Assembly (NCBI GenBank): GCA_016649925.1 | Contig: JAENWO010000005.1 | Location: 1-23,709, forward strand | Direction: 5' to 3' | Source of the DNA: Actinomycetales bacterium | GTDB lineage: Bacteria > Actinomycetota > Actinomycetes > Actinomycetales > Beutenbergiaceae | Length of the DNA stretch: 23,709 nucleotides | In this document: piece after piece, positions 1-7,894 of the stretch | Layout of the letters: each line of letters opens with the position of its first letter | Position numbering within the stretch: the first letter of the stretch is position 1 | Program-made: the position numbers and the translations under genes | Notes under the pieces: model-generated | Database searches by the model: none | What the model was told of the DNA's origin: nothing | The model's input: only the letters and a program-made list of their open reading frames with translations

Positions 1-20
1 CGGCTCGTCCTGGACTCTGG

Positions 21-104
21 TGCGGGCACGTGACGTACCGCGCGTCCTGGTGCGGGCACGTGACGTACCGCGCGTCCTGGTGCGGGCACGTGACGTACCG
101 CGCG
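21..104. repeat. 30-bp tandem repeat, 2.8 copies
   Basis: Two perfect 30-bp units (21-50, 51-80) and a third partial copy (81-104) follow one another without mismatch. Each begins TGCGGGCACGTGACGTACCG and carries the palindrome CACGTG. The repeat lies downstream of the leftward DUF3043 gene and close to the window edge. Reading frames stay open through it because 30 is a multiple of 3, but no recognisable protein results. I see no CRISPR-like spacers. Its role is unknown; copy number may vary between strains. Confidence 0.9.
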
Positions 105-166
105 CCGAACCTGCTCCGGCGGCTGGAGTGGGAGGACGGGCGACCGCTCCGGTCAGGTTCGTCGCG

Positions 167-754
167 TCAGGCGGGGTACTCGCCGCGCCGCACCTGCGGC
201 TTGGGCAGCCGGGTGCGGCGCATCTGGAAGGCGCGCATCACGGCGTAGAGGGCGACGCCGCGGCCGAGCTTCTCCTTGCCGAACTTCGCCGTGAGCTTGC
301 GCTTGATGGTGAACGCGACGACGACGGCGTCGACGAGCGCGATGAGGACCACCACGTAGAGCGCCAGGACGATCGTGACGAATAGTTCTTCGCGGCCCCC
401 GAGGAAGGAGGAGGCGATCAGGATGAGGACGATCGCCGCCGAGATCGGCAGGAAGAACTCGCCGAGGTTCCAGCGCGCGTCGATGTAGTCGCGGATCCAG
501 CGGCGCACCGGGCCGCGGTGCTGAGCGGGGAGGTCGTCCTCCTTGCCGGTGATCATCGCCTGGTTCATCCGGGCGCGCTGCTCGCTGTACCTGGCCCGCT
601 GGACGCGCTTCGCGGCGCGTCGGTCGGTGGGGACGAGCGGACGGCGGTTCAGCGCCTCGGCCTCACGGCGCTTGGGCGTGGGGCGGCCCTTGCCGGAGCG
701 CTGTTCCTCAACCACGGGCGCTGCGGCCTCGACATCCTTCTTTCGTCCGAACAC
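167..754 (-). CDS. DUF3043 family membrane protein
   Basis: A protein of 195 residues if it starts at the GTG at 754 (N-terminus M-FGRKK, usual for this actinobacterial family); an ATG at 793 would add 13 residues. The N-terminal half is strongly basic, with a KGRPTPKRREAE stretch followed by an R-rich segment. It ends in an RGPVRRWIRDYIDARWNLGEFFLP block. Two hydrophobic segments follow (roughly residues 100-118 and 124-146 from the GTG), then a basic tail. This layout matches the DUF3043 family, whose function is unknown. I chose the GTG because a TAGGCT -10 box sits seven bases upstream, as for leaderless mRNAs, and there is no good ribosome site. As I recall, the M. tuberculosis homologue (Rv2206) lies next to the glycerate kinase homologue Rv2205c, which here is 17.9 kb away. 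Confidence 0.88.
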   Translation of the reverse strand: MFGRKKDVEAAAPVVEEQRSGKGRPTPKRREAEALNRRPLVPTDRRAAKRVQRARYSEQRARMNQAMITGKEDDLPAQHRGPVRRWIRDYIDARWNLGEFFLPISAAIVLILIASSFLGGREELFVTIVLALYVVVLIALVDAVVVAFTIKRKLTAKFGKEKLGRGVALYAVMRAFQMRRTRLPKPQVRRGEYPA

Positions 755-761
755 ATCCAGA

Positions 762-767
762 AGCCTA
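762..767 (-). promoter_or_regulatory. -10 box for DUF3043 gene, leaderless type
   Basis: On the minus strand the hexamer TAGGCT fits the actinobacterial TANNNT -10 pattern and lies exactly seven bases before the GTG at 754. Transcription would begin at or next to the start codon, giving a leaderless mRNA. No clear -35 element is visible. Confidence 0.5.
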
Positions 768-973
768 GTCGAGCCCGACCGTCCGCCGGGCACCTCGGCT
801 ATCCACGCCCAGCCACAGGGACGGCCGCAAGGACGCCAGCACCGCCCCGAACAGGCCCCCGGCCATCAGATCGACGGCGCCGGACCCGATAGCACGCGAT
901 TCGACTCGGGACCGGCGTTGCCACTACCGACCCACGCTCCCAGGTGGCATCCGAGCTTGGTGGCATCCGGGCA

Positions 974-1004
974 GGGCGGGCCGCCGCGAGGCAGCGGTCC
1001 GCCC
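974..1004 (-). terminator. Hairpin ending the peptidoglycan-sugar operon
   Basis: Arms at 974-984 and 994-1004 pair over 11 positions (one mismatch in the leftward transcript) around a 9-base loop. The hairpin lies 10 bp past the TAG of the GHL10 gene. There is no T-run, as is common for actinobacterial hairpin terminators. The remaining gap to the DUF3043 gene (755-973) holds only an 11-bp direct repeat, GGTGGCATCCG, at 943-953 and 959-969. I see no gene there. Confidence 0.55.
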
Positions 1005-1014
1005 GATCCCGCCC

Positions 1015-2541
1015 CTACCGGGCGCGCACGGACGCCTCGGTGATCTCGCCGGCGTCGACGCGCACGATCGTCGACGCGGTACCCGTGGCGCTGGCCTCGA
1101 CCACCTCCACGCGATAGCGACCCGGCGCGAGATCGACGGCGGCGAACCATCCGGTCCCGTCCGTCCGCAGGACGATCCGCTCGCCCGGCGTCCGCCCGAT
1201 CGGGTGGATCACCAGATCCACCTGGTCCGCAGCCGACCCGTCGCGGACGACGACCGTTCCGGCGAGGATCCCGGTCGTCGGTGACGTCTTCCACTCCATC
1301 TCGGGCACGCGGGCGTCGGCGGCGAAGACGTCCCCGCGCAGCGCCGCGGTCAGTGCCGCACGCTCCGCCGTCTTGACCGCCGGGTCGCTCGAGGCCGTGG
1401 CCGTGATCGATACGTTCGCGTACGAGTAGCCCATCCACCCGTCGAAGCCGGCGTCCAGGGTGTCCTGCGCCTGTTGGACGCTGTCCGGGATCTCGTTGAG
1501 GTAGAGCGCCGGACCGTTGACGACGTGCCGACCGGCCGCGTAATCCACGAGCGCGTCGTTCCACTCGTCGAACATCCGCGCCTGCTCGGGCACCCACTCA
1601 CGCTTGTAGTTCATCGCGGTGATGGTGTCGATGATCCCCTCGTCCAACCAGCCGTGCCAGTCCTGGAGGACGTTCGTGTACGGGCGCGTGCCCTCCCAGC
1701 CGCCGTAGCTGACCGGGCCGTAGGCATACGTGATGCCGTTGATGCTGAGGCGGTCGCTCGCATCCGTGGCGTACATCTCGACGTAGATCTTACGTACGAG
1801 TGCGCTGACCTGGTCGCGACGCCACTGGCTGAACTCGGCATCGACGGGCTCGGGCCGGTCGGTGCGCCCGGTCTCGGCCGCGAACCGGGCGAGCGACGTC
1901 TCGGAGTAACCCCAGTCGTTCTGGAACTCCCCGGCGTTGTAGTCCGGGTAGCGGATGTAGTCGAGGTTGACGCCGTCCACGTCGTAGGTGTTCGTGATCG
2001 ACGTGACCGCGTCGACGATGTAGTCGACAGCAGCGGGGTTCGCCGGGTCGATATAGGCGTTGTTGCCCACCCGTTCGACGCCGTCGTAGCGCTGGTTGAG
2101 CCACCGGTCGCCGCCGGTCGCGTCGAACCCGTGAGCGTTGAAGGCGTGGTCGCCAGAGGTGGGCGGCGTGGCCGAGTTCCACAGCGTGGTCGCGTTGATC
2201 CAGGCGTGCACCTCGATACCCGCCGCGTGCGCGGCGTCGATGACCTCGGCGAGCGGGTCGTACGGTGCCGGGTCGATGGCGGCGTCGGTGCGCGGGTAGA
2301 GCGCGTCGTTGCAGAAGCAGTCGAAGCGGCGCCCGATCTGGACGACCAGGGCGTTCGCCCCGAGGGCCTGCGCGTCGGTGACGAGGCCGGTGACCTGCTC
2401 GGGCGTGTAGATGCCGACGTTGAAGGCGTCGACCCACATACCGCGCCACTGTTCCTCGGGTTCGTCGGCGGCGGCCGGACCGGCCAGTGTCAGGGCCGGC
2501 ACCATCGCCAGGCCCAGTACTGCTGCGAGTGATCGTTTCAT
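1015..2541 (-). CDS. Exported GHL10 family glycoside hydrolase (DigH/YddW/YngK-like)
   Basis: A protein of 508 residues with a Sec signal peptide (MKRS, a hydrophobic core, cleavage near GPAAADE at about residue 26). Residues ~31-380 form the GHL10/DUF187 barrel, recognised by RGMWVDAFNVG near the start, the HAWINATT segment, and DGVNLDYIRYP. Residues ~405-508 form a beta-sandwich like the carboxypeptidase regulatory domain, ending without a membrane anchor. In E. coli the family member DigH (YddW) cleaves peptidoglycan glycan strands stripped of stem peptides. That fits the position here as last gene of a murein-sugar operon, where it could release fragments for import. The GGAGGAG ribosome site just before ATG 2541 is excellent. 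The gene follows the regulator by 17 bp. Exact substrate and bond are inferred. Confidence 0.85.
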   Translation of the reverse strand: MKRSLAAVLGLAMVPALTLAGPAAADEPEEQWRGMWVDAFNVGIYTPEQVTGLVTDAQALGANALVVQIGRRFDCFCNDALYPRTDAAIDPAPYDPLAEVIDAAHAAGIEVHAWINATTLWNSATPPTSGDHAFNAHGFDATGGDRWLNQRYDGVERVGNNAYIDPANPAAVDYIVDAVTSITNTYDVDGVNLDYIRYPDYNAGEFQNDWGYSETSLARFAAETGRTDRPEPVDAEFSQWRRDQVSALVRKIYVEMYATDASDRLSINGITYAYGPVSYGGWEGTRPYTNVLQDWHGWLDEGIIDTITAMNYKREWVPEQARMFDEWNDALVDYAAGRHVVNGPALYLNEIPDSVQQAQDTLDAGFDGWMGYSYANVSITATASSDPAVKTAERAALTAALRGDVFAADARVPEMEWKTSPTTGILAGTVVVRDGSAADQVDLVIHPIGRTPGERIVLRTDGTGWFAAVDLAPGRYRVEVVEASATGTASTIVRVDAGEITEASVRAR

Positions 2542-2558
2542 GTCTCCTCCATGGGTGA

Positions 2559-3452
2559 TCAGGTGGTGGGTGGTACCGATCGTGGTCGGCTCAACCTCCT
2601 GTCCTCGACGGCGGCCCGGGTCGCCTCGAGGGCGGCCTGGCTCTGGGCATACGTGCGTTGGGCGACGGCGACGAACACGCAGTCCACGACCGTCAGCTGG
2701 GCGAGCCGGCTTGCCGTCGCCCCCGAGCGGAACGTGGTCTCCCGGGCCGCCGTGGTCAGGACGTGGTCCGCCAGCCGGGCGATCACCGAGCTCGGCGCGT
2801 TCGTGATCGCGACGGTCGTGGCGCCGCGCTTCGCCGCGAGCGTCAGGGCGTCGATCGTGTCGATCGTCATACCCGTGTGGGAGATGCCGATCGCGACGTC
2901 GTCGGGGCCGAGCAGGGCGGCGGAGGTGAGGGCGAGGTGGGCGTCCGGGTGAGCGAATGCGACCCGGCCGATCCGGTGGAGCTTGGCCTGCAGGTCCGCC
3001 GCGACGTACCCCGATGCCCCCACGCCGTACACGTCCACCCGGCGGGCCCCCGCGATCGCCTCCACGACCGCCTCGAGCTCCGTCACCGACAGGGACCGGG
3101 CGGTGTCCTCCACTGCGCGGGCGTCCGCGTAGGCGATCTTCGCGATGACGCTCGCCAGGTCGTCGCCCTCGGCGATGTCGCCGCTGCGCAGTTCCCGGTC
3201 GCCGTACGCCTCACGCCGCCCGCGTTCGGCCGCGAGCGCGAGCCGGAACTGGCTGTAGCCGCTGAGTCCGAGCTCGTGGCAGAGCCGGACGATGGTGGAC
3301 TGGCTGACACCGCAGGCCGCCGAGAGGGCGCCGATGGTCATCCCGGCCACCCGCCGCGGATCGGCGAGGACGTACTCGGCCACCCGCCTCGTCGACGGCT
3401 GGAGCTGCTCGAGCCGTCCGTGCAGCAGCACCGTCAGGGAGGTGTCGATCAT
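2559..3452 (-). CDS. murR: MurR/RpiR family regulator of murein-sugar operon
   Basis: A protein of 297 residues. Residues 1-75 are the RpiR-type helix-turn-helix (MTIGALSAACGVSQSTIVRL, residues 38-57, is the DNA-reading part). Residues ~125-270 are a SIS sugar-phosphate domain beginning RRVDVYGVGASG. In E. coli and Bacillus, MurR senses MurNAc-6-phosphate, the substrate of MurQ, and represses murQ operons; that is the likely ligand here. The start at 3452 overlaps the murQ stop as ATGA; upstream in-frame codons run back into murQ sequence and are not part of the gene. The regulator sits inside the operon it probably controls, so it would be autoregulated. Two palindromes at 10275-10320 are candidate operators. 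The family is certain and the ligand is inferred. Confidence 0.88.
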   Translation of the reverse strand: MIDTSLTVLLHGRLEQLQPSTRRVAEYVLADPRRVAGMTIGALSAACGVSQSTIVRLCHELGLSGYSQFRLALAAERGRREAYGDRELRSGDIAEGDDLASVIAKIAYADARAVEDTARSLSVTELEAVVEAIAGARRVDVYGVGASGYVAADLQAKLHRIGRVAFAHPDAHLALTSAALLGPDDVAIGISHTGMTIDTIDALTLAAKRGATTVAITNAPSSVIARLADHVLTTAARETTFRSGATASRLAQLTVVDCVFVAVAQRTYAQSQAALEATRAAVEDRRLSRPRSVPPTT

Positions 3453-4426
3453 CGGGTGATCCGCTCGTCCGCGGGTGGCTGCCGAGCAGCCGCGGCGACC
3501 GCAGTCCGCACGCCGCCAGGGTCCTGCGTGCGGGCCGGATCCGGCGGGTTCTCCTGCAGCAGCATCCGGGCGCGAGCCACCGGCACGTGCGCGAGCAGCG
3601 AAACGATCGCCGCGCGGGCGTCCCCGGCCTCGGCGAACACCTCGGCGCACCGGGCGGCGTCGATCCCGGTGGCCTGGACGAGCATGCGCACGGTCCGCGC
3701 GCGCAGCTTCTGGTTCGTGGGCAGGACCGCGGTCATGAGGTTGGAGTACGTGCGCCCCAGGCGCACCATGGTTGCGGTCGAGAACGTGTTGAGCACGAGC
3801 TTCTGCGCGGTCCCCGCCTTCATCCGGGTGGAGCCGGTGACCACCTCCGGTCCGGTGTCGACGAGGACGGCCACGTCCACCTCGGCGGCCAGCACGGAAT
3901 ACGGGTTCGTGGCGACGAGCGCGGTGCGGGCCCCGACGCGCCGAGCCTCGGCCAGTGCGCCACCCACGAAGGGTGTGCGCCCGCTGGCGGTCAGGCCGAC
4001 GACGAGGTCGGCGGGCGCCACCCGCGCCATGGCCACAACGCCGGCGTCGACGTCGTCCTCTGCCCCCTCCACGGCCTGCATCATCGCCCCGTCACCCCCG
4101 GCCAGGTGTGCCACGAACATCTCCTCCCCGACGCCATAGGTGGGCAAGAGCTCGACGGCGTCCAGGACGCCGAGCCGGCCGGACGTGCCGGAGCCGACGT
4201 AGTGGACGCGGCCACCGGAGCCGATAGCCGCGACTGCGAGATCGACCAGGCGCGCGATCGCCGGCGCCACCGCCTCGACCGCCCCGACCACACCGGCGTC
4301 CTCGGCGATGATCGTGGTCACGAGCTCGGCGCTGTCGAGCTGATCGAGAGATCCGGTGCGGGGGTTGCGTTCCTCGGTGGGCGAGCGTAGCCCGAGCACC
4401 TCACGCCAGTCGTTGTTCTCGCTCAT
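3449..4426 (-). CDS. murQ: N-acetylmuramic acid 6-phosphate etherase MurQ
   Basis: A cytoplasmic SIS-fold lyase of 325 residues that cleaves the lactyl ether of MurNAc-6-P to give GlcNAc-6-P and D-lactate. Diagnostic segments are the N-terminal TEERNPRTGSLDQL (residues 17-30), the sugar-phosphate loop VGSGTSGRLGVLDAVELLPT with the catalytic Glu92, GGDGAMMQAVEGAEDD (110-125), GLTASGRTPFV, and TGSTRMKAGTAQKLVLN. The length is slightly above the usual ~300, with a proline- and alanine-rich tail. The ATG at 4426 has a GGAAGGAA ribosome site and overlaps the anmK stop as ATGA; its own stop overlaps the regulator start the same way. It completes the AnmK-MurQ route from anhydroMurNAc. I see no defect. 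Confidence 0.97.
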   Translation of the reverse strand: MSENNDWREVLGLRSPTEERNPRTGSLDQLDSAELVTTIIAEDAGVVGAVEAVAPAIARLVDLAVAAIGSGGRVHYVGSGTSGRLGVLDAVELLPTYGVGEEMFVAHLAGGDGAMMQAVEGAEDDVDAGVVAMARVAPADLVVGLTASGRTPFVGGALAEARRVGARTALVATNPYSVLAAEVDVAVLVDTGPEVVTGSTRMKAGTAQKLVLNTFSTATMVRLGRTYSNLMTAVLPTNQKLRARTVRMLVQATGIDAARCAEVFAEAGDARAAIVSLLAHVPVARARMLLQENPPDPARTQDPGGVRTAVAAAARQPPADERITR

Positions 4427-5646
4427 GCTGTTCCTTCCTCGACGATCAGCCTGTGCACGGGCGCGCTTGCGGGGGCACAGGGCGCCGGCGCCGGTGGGGT
4501 GAGAGAGCCGAGCACGACGGCGTCCCTCGCCCCGGTGGCGCGACGTCCGCCTGGTCCCTCGGCGGTGCCCGGCAACGCCCGCACCGAGAGGTAGCCGAGG
4601 AGCGTGAACAGATACGCCTCCTTGGCATCGGAGGGCAGGCCGAGCTCGTCGGAGGTGATGACGTCGGAGGTGCTGACGCCGGAGGTGCTGACGCCGGAGG
4701 TGCTGATGCCTGACGCGTGCCGGCGCAGCGCGTCCATGAGGGCGGAGTTGCGCACCCCTCCACCGGAGACGACGACCCGCTCGACCCCGCCCGTGTGGCT
4801 CGCGATCGTGACCGCGGTCAGCTCCGTCAGCGTGGCGAGCAGGTCCGCGCCGGCCGGGACGTCGACACCGGCGGCGGCCAGGACGTCCGCGACGTACCCG
4901 GCATGGAAGAGTTCCCGGCCCGTGCTCTTCGGCAGCGGGAGCGCGTAGAACGGGTCGGCGAGCAGCGCGTCCAGGGCACGGGCGTCCACCGACCCGGTGC
5001 GGGCGATCGCGCCGTCGGCGTCGTACGGCTCCCCGGTGAGCGCCGCCGCGGCGACGTCGATCAGGCAGTTGCCCGGGCCCGTGTCGCCGGCGCGTACTGC
5101 GCCGGCTCCGGTGCCGGTGCCCGTGCCGACGAGCGTGACGTTCGCGATCCCCCCGATGTTCACGGCGGCCGTGGGCCGATCGGCGAGCCACAACAGATCC
5201 AGCAGGCTCACCAGGGGTGCGCCGTGGCCGCCGTGCGCGATGTCGGAGCTGCGCAGGTCGTGCACCACGGGCCGACCGGTCAGGGCCGCGACCCGGGCGG
5301 CGGACCCGAGCTGCAACGTGCCGCGCACCTGCCCGCCCTCCACCCAGTGGAAGACGGTCTGGCCGTGACTGGCGACGAGGTCCACGTCGCCCCACGCGCC
5401 GATCGCCCACGCGCCGACGTCCCCGAACGCCTGCCCGATCAGCGTGTCGAGGGCGCAGACCTCGCCCATCCCGACCGGCGCGGGCGGCAGCGCCGCCAGG
5501 ATCCGACGGCGCAGGTCGGCCGGCCAGGGCCGTTCCGCGGCGTGCAGCGTGCGCAGGGTGACGACGCCGTCGGCGTCGCTCACGTCGGCGAGGGCGACGT
5601 CGATCGCGTCGACGGACGTCCCCGAGCTGAGCGCGAGCACCCTCAT
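4423..5646 (-). CDS. anmK: Anhydro-N-acetylmuramic acid kinase AnmK
   Basis: A kinase of 407 residues that opens the 1,6-anhydro ring of anhMurNAc and phosphorylates O6, giving MurNAc-6-P. Family motifs are all present: LSSGTSVDAIDVAL at the N-terminus, VASHGQTVFHW, NIGGIANVTLVG, DTGPGNCLID, SGGGVRNSALMDAL and SDAKEAYLF. I chose the ATG at 5646 because it overlaps the nagZ stop as ATGA; an ATG three codons upstream (5655) is possible. A 15-bp tandem duplication (4651-4710) adds pentapeptide copies of the type G-V-S-T-S just before the family-typical V-I-T-S-D-E-L-G segment. The insert is in frame and lies outside the active-site motifs, so the enzyme is probably intact. A GTGTGTGAGAVRAG loop (a GT/GA-rich insertion) is a second low-complexity spot. 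Confidence 0.95.
   Translation of the reverse strand: MRVLALSSGTSVDAIDVALADVSDADGVVTLRTLHAAERPWPADLRRRILAALPPAPVGMGEVCALDTLIGQAFGDVGAWAIGAWGDVDLVASHGQTVFHWVEGGQVRGTLQLGSAARVAALTGRPVVHDLRSSDIAHGGHGAPLVSLLDLLWLADRPTAAVNIGGIANVTLVGTGTGTGAGAVRAGDTGPGNCLIDVAAAALTGEPYDADGAIARTGSVDARALDALLADPFYALPLPKSTGRELFHAGYVADVLAAAGVDVPAGADLLATLTELTAVTIASHTGGVERVVVSGGGVRNSALMDALRRHASGISTSGVSTSGVSTSDVITSDELGLPSDAKEAYLFTLLGYLSVRALPGTAEGPGGRRATGARDAVVLGSLTPPAPAPCAPASAPVHRLIVEEGTA
4651..4710. repeat. 15-bp tandem repeat inside anmK, 4 copies
   Basis: Four 15-bp units run back to back at 4651-4665, 4666-4680, 4681-4695 and 4696-4710. The two inner ones are identical (GGAGGTGCTGACGCC) and the outer ones differ by one or two bases. 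Read leftward they encode GISTS, GVSTS, GVSTS and DVITS. The DVITS copy aligns with the normal family sequence, so the others look like slipped-strand expansions of it. Confidence 0.92.
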
Positions 5647-7070
5647 GCGGCGCACCGCCTAGCCACCTCGCGGGCGCCCGCGAGGCTCACCCCGTACGTG
5701 AGGGCGAGGTTCGCCGCCCTCGGTGCCGCCTCGGGCACACCGGTGTGGAGGACGACGGCGTCCGGTCGGGTGGCCAGAACGTCGTCGAGCAGGGCGTCGT
5801 GATCGCGGGTGACGACGGCGACGCGTCGCGCGCTCGCCCAGACCGCGCGGGAGTCGACCGGCACGACGTCCATCCCGAGGTCGGCGGCGAGCACGGCCGT
5901 CACGGCGGTCGAGCGTGATGCTGCGGCGTGGTCGGTGCGGCGGCGCAGGTCGACGACGACGTCCCCCGGCCCGAGATGGACATCGCCGACGGTGCGCACG
6001 GCTCGGGCGGCCGCCTCGGCGCCGACCTCCTCCAGCACGCGCATCACCTGGCTGAGGGGCATGGGGTCCGTGCGGTCGCGGCGTGCGACCAGGTTCCGGT
6101 GCAGCATGGCGGTCCGCGCGGCCGCCTGCGCCAGGCGGGCGACGCTGATCCGTCCCGCGCCAACGGCCGCGAGCAGCGCATCCCGGGCCGTGCGGAACAG
6201 CGCCTCGTCGTCCCGGCCGGCCGTCGTGCCCAGGCACAGCAGGTCCGCACCGGCCGCGAGCGCCCGCACACACGCCTCGCCGAATCCGGGGTCCTCGGCG
6301 AGAGCACCCATGTCCAGGGCATCGGTGACGATCGGACCGGTGAACCCCAGGTCGCGGACGAGCCGGGTCGCGGCCGGCTCGAGGGACGCCGGCGCGTGGC
6401 CCAGGCAGGGCACGTGCAGGTGACCGGTCATGAGCGCATCGCACCCGGCGTCGATCGCCGCCCGGAACGGGGGCAGGTCGCGAGTCGAGAGCTGCTCGAG
6501 GCCGACGTCGAGCGACGGCAGGGACACATGGGAGTCGACCGCGGTGTCGCCGTGACCGGGGAAGTGCTTGCCGCAGGCCGCCACCCCGGCGGCTCGCAGG
6601 CCCGCGAGAAAGGCGACCCCGTGCCGGGCCACGAGGTCCGGCGCCGCCCCGAACGAGCGGACGCCGATCACCGGGTTGTCCGGCCGGGACGCGACGTCCA
6701 GCACGGGGGCCAGATCCAGGTCCACGCCGCTCGCCCGCAGCACATCCCCCAGCGCGCGCCCACAGCGCTGCGTCAGGACGACGTCGTCGACGGCCCCGAG
6801 CGCGGCCGCACCCGGCAGGAAGGACCCACCCACGGCCTGGAGGCGCGAGACGTCCCCACCCTCCTCGTCCACCGCCACGAGCAGCCCCGGGGAGGTGACG
6901 TGCAACGCGGAGGTGAGCTCCGCCGTCGTCGGCGTATCGGGGGTGTTGCCCGCGAACAGGACCACGCCGGCGAGGCCGTCCCGGGCGGCGTCGAGGAGCC
7001 ACCCCGGGGCGCTCGTCCCCGAGAAGCCCGGAAGGAGCACGCCGTGGACGGCTCGCGTGGCGGAGGTCAT
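5643..7070 (-). CDS. nagZ: NagZ-type GH3 beta-N-acetylglucosaminidase or phosphorylase
   Basis: A family 3 enzyme of 475 residues that splits GlcNAc from MurNAc or anhydroMurNAc in muropeptide sugars. The barrel occupies about residues 1-330, with VAVDEEGGDVSRL (65-77), KHFPGHGDT (168-176), the Asp-x-His catalytic dyad D179/H181 of the flexible loop, and the probable nucleophile Asp250 in VTDALDMGA. Residues ~340-475 form a C-terminal alpha/beta domain. There is no signal peptide, so it should act in the cytoplasm on imported disaccharide. The start at ATG 7070 overlaps the permease stop as ATGA. Cellulomonas fimi Nag3, a relative, is known to use phosphate and release GlcNAc-1-P, so this protein may be a phosphorylase rather than a hydrolase; sequence reading alone does not decide it. 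Confidence 0.93.
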   Translation of the reverse strand: MTSATRAVHGVLLPGFSGTSAPGWLLDAARDGLAGVVLFAGNTPDTPTTAELTSALHVTSPGLLVAVDEEGGDVSRLQAVGGSFLPGAAALGAVDDVVLTQRCGRALGDVLRASGVDLDLAPVLDVASRPDNPVIGVRSFGAAPDLVARHGVAFLAGLRAAGVAACGKHFPGHGDTAVDSHVSLPSLDVGLEQLSTRDLPPFRAAIDAGCDALMTGHLHVPCLGHAPASLEPAATRLVRDLGFTGPIVTDALDMGALAEDPGFGEACVRALAAGADLLCLGTTAGRDDEALFRTARDALLAAVGAGRISVARLAQAAARTAMLHRNLVARRDRTDPMPLSQVMRVLEEVGAEAAARAVRTVGDVHLGPGDVVVDLRRRTDHAAASRSTAVTAVLAADLGMDVVPVDSRAVWASARRVAVVTRDHDALLDDVLATRPDAVVLHTGVPEAAPRAANLALTYGVSLAGAREVARRCAA

Positions 7071-7894
7071 CCCTTCACGGCTCCCGCGGACAGGCCCGAG
7101 GCGAGGCGGCGCTGGATGATGACGAAGAACACGACGACCGGTAGCGTGATGAGCGTGGATGCGGCCATCACGGCGCCCCAGTCGGCCGTGTTCTGACCGA
7201 AGAACCTCTGCAGGCCGACGGCCACGGTGTACTTGTCCGCGTCCTGGAGGAACGTCAGGGCGAAGATGAACTCGTTCCAGGCGGTGATGAACGAGAACAC
7301 GCTCGTCGCCACGACCCCGGGCGCGACGAGGGGCAGCAGGATCGAGCGGAACATCCGTCCCCAGGATGCGCCGTCGACGTACGCGGCCTCCTCGACCTCC
7401 TTCGGCACCGCGGCCACGAAACCGCGGAGCATCCAGACGGCGAACGGCAGCGAGAACGCGACGTAGACGATCGTCAACCCGAGCAGGCTGTTCAGCATCT
7501 GGAGGTTCCGAGCCTGCAGGAAGAGCGGGATCACGAGCGCCTCGAGCGGGACCATCTGTACCAAGAGGATGAGCACGAGCATCGCCTTGCGGAACGAGAA
7601 CGTGAACCGGGCCACGGCCACGGCGGCCAGCAGCGCCACGAGCGCGGAGACGACCACTGTGCCCACCGCCACGATCGCCGAGTTGCGCAGGAAGAGGGCG
7701 AACCCGCCGTCGTCGAGCACCCGCTCGAAGTGGGACAGCGTGAACGCGGTGGGCACGAGCGCGGCGCCACGGCGGGCGGCATCGGTGTCGACGGCCGTGG
7801 AGATCATCCAGTACGCGGGGAACAGCGCGAAGACGAGCACGGCGATGACCCCTAGCGTCCTGCCGATGGCCGGCAGGGCACCCTTGCGCCTCAC
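7067..7894 (-). CDS. CUT1 sugar ABC permease, MalG type
   Basis: A membrane protein of 275 residues with six predicted spans. The cytoplasmic EAA loop that docks the ATPase is E-V-E-E-A-A-Y-V-D-G-A followed by SWGRMFRSILLPLVAPG. The ending L-S-A-G-A-V-K-G is typical of MalG-like permeases. The GTG start at 7894 is set by GTGA overlap with the preceding permease gene and by an AAGGAGG ribosome site; longer upstream frames run through that other gene. With its partner it forms the membrane channel of an importer. Its place directly before nagZ, anmK and murQ makes a GlcNAc-MurNAc disaccharide or anhydro form the likely substrate, but that is contextual inference. Confidence 0.92.
   Translation of the reverse strand: MRRKGALPAIGRTLGVIAVLVFALFPAYWMISTAVDTDAARRGAALVPTAFTLSHFERVLDDGGFALFLRNSAIVAVGTVVVSALVALLAAVAVARFTFSFRKAMLVLILLVQMVPLEALVIPLFLQARNLQMLNSLLGLTIVYVAFSLPFAVWMLRGFVAAVPKEVEEAAYVDGASWGRMFRSILLPLVAPGVVATSVFSFITAWNEFIFALTFLQDADKYTVAVGLQRFFGQNTADWGAVMAASTLITLPVVVFFVIIQRRLASGLSAGAVKG

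Noticed and set aside
21..104. CRISPR array
   Set aside because: Units are directly adjacent with no variable spacers, and no cas gene is present.
20..385. Plus-strand open frame through the 30-bp repeat with a decapeptide repeat
   Set aside because: It overlaps DUF3043 antisense, and all frames stay open because of the repeat length. No start context supports it.
1474..2532. Long open frame on the plus strand opposite the GHL10 gene
   Set aside because: It is a high-GC mirror of the real gene, rich in Val/Arg/Asp repeats, with no recognisable motif or ribosome site.
2658..4139. 493-codon open frame on the plus strand across murR and murQ
   Set aside because: It covers two well-identified genes on the other strand and has no family features; its composition is that of an antisense frame.
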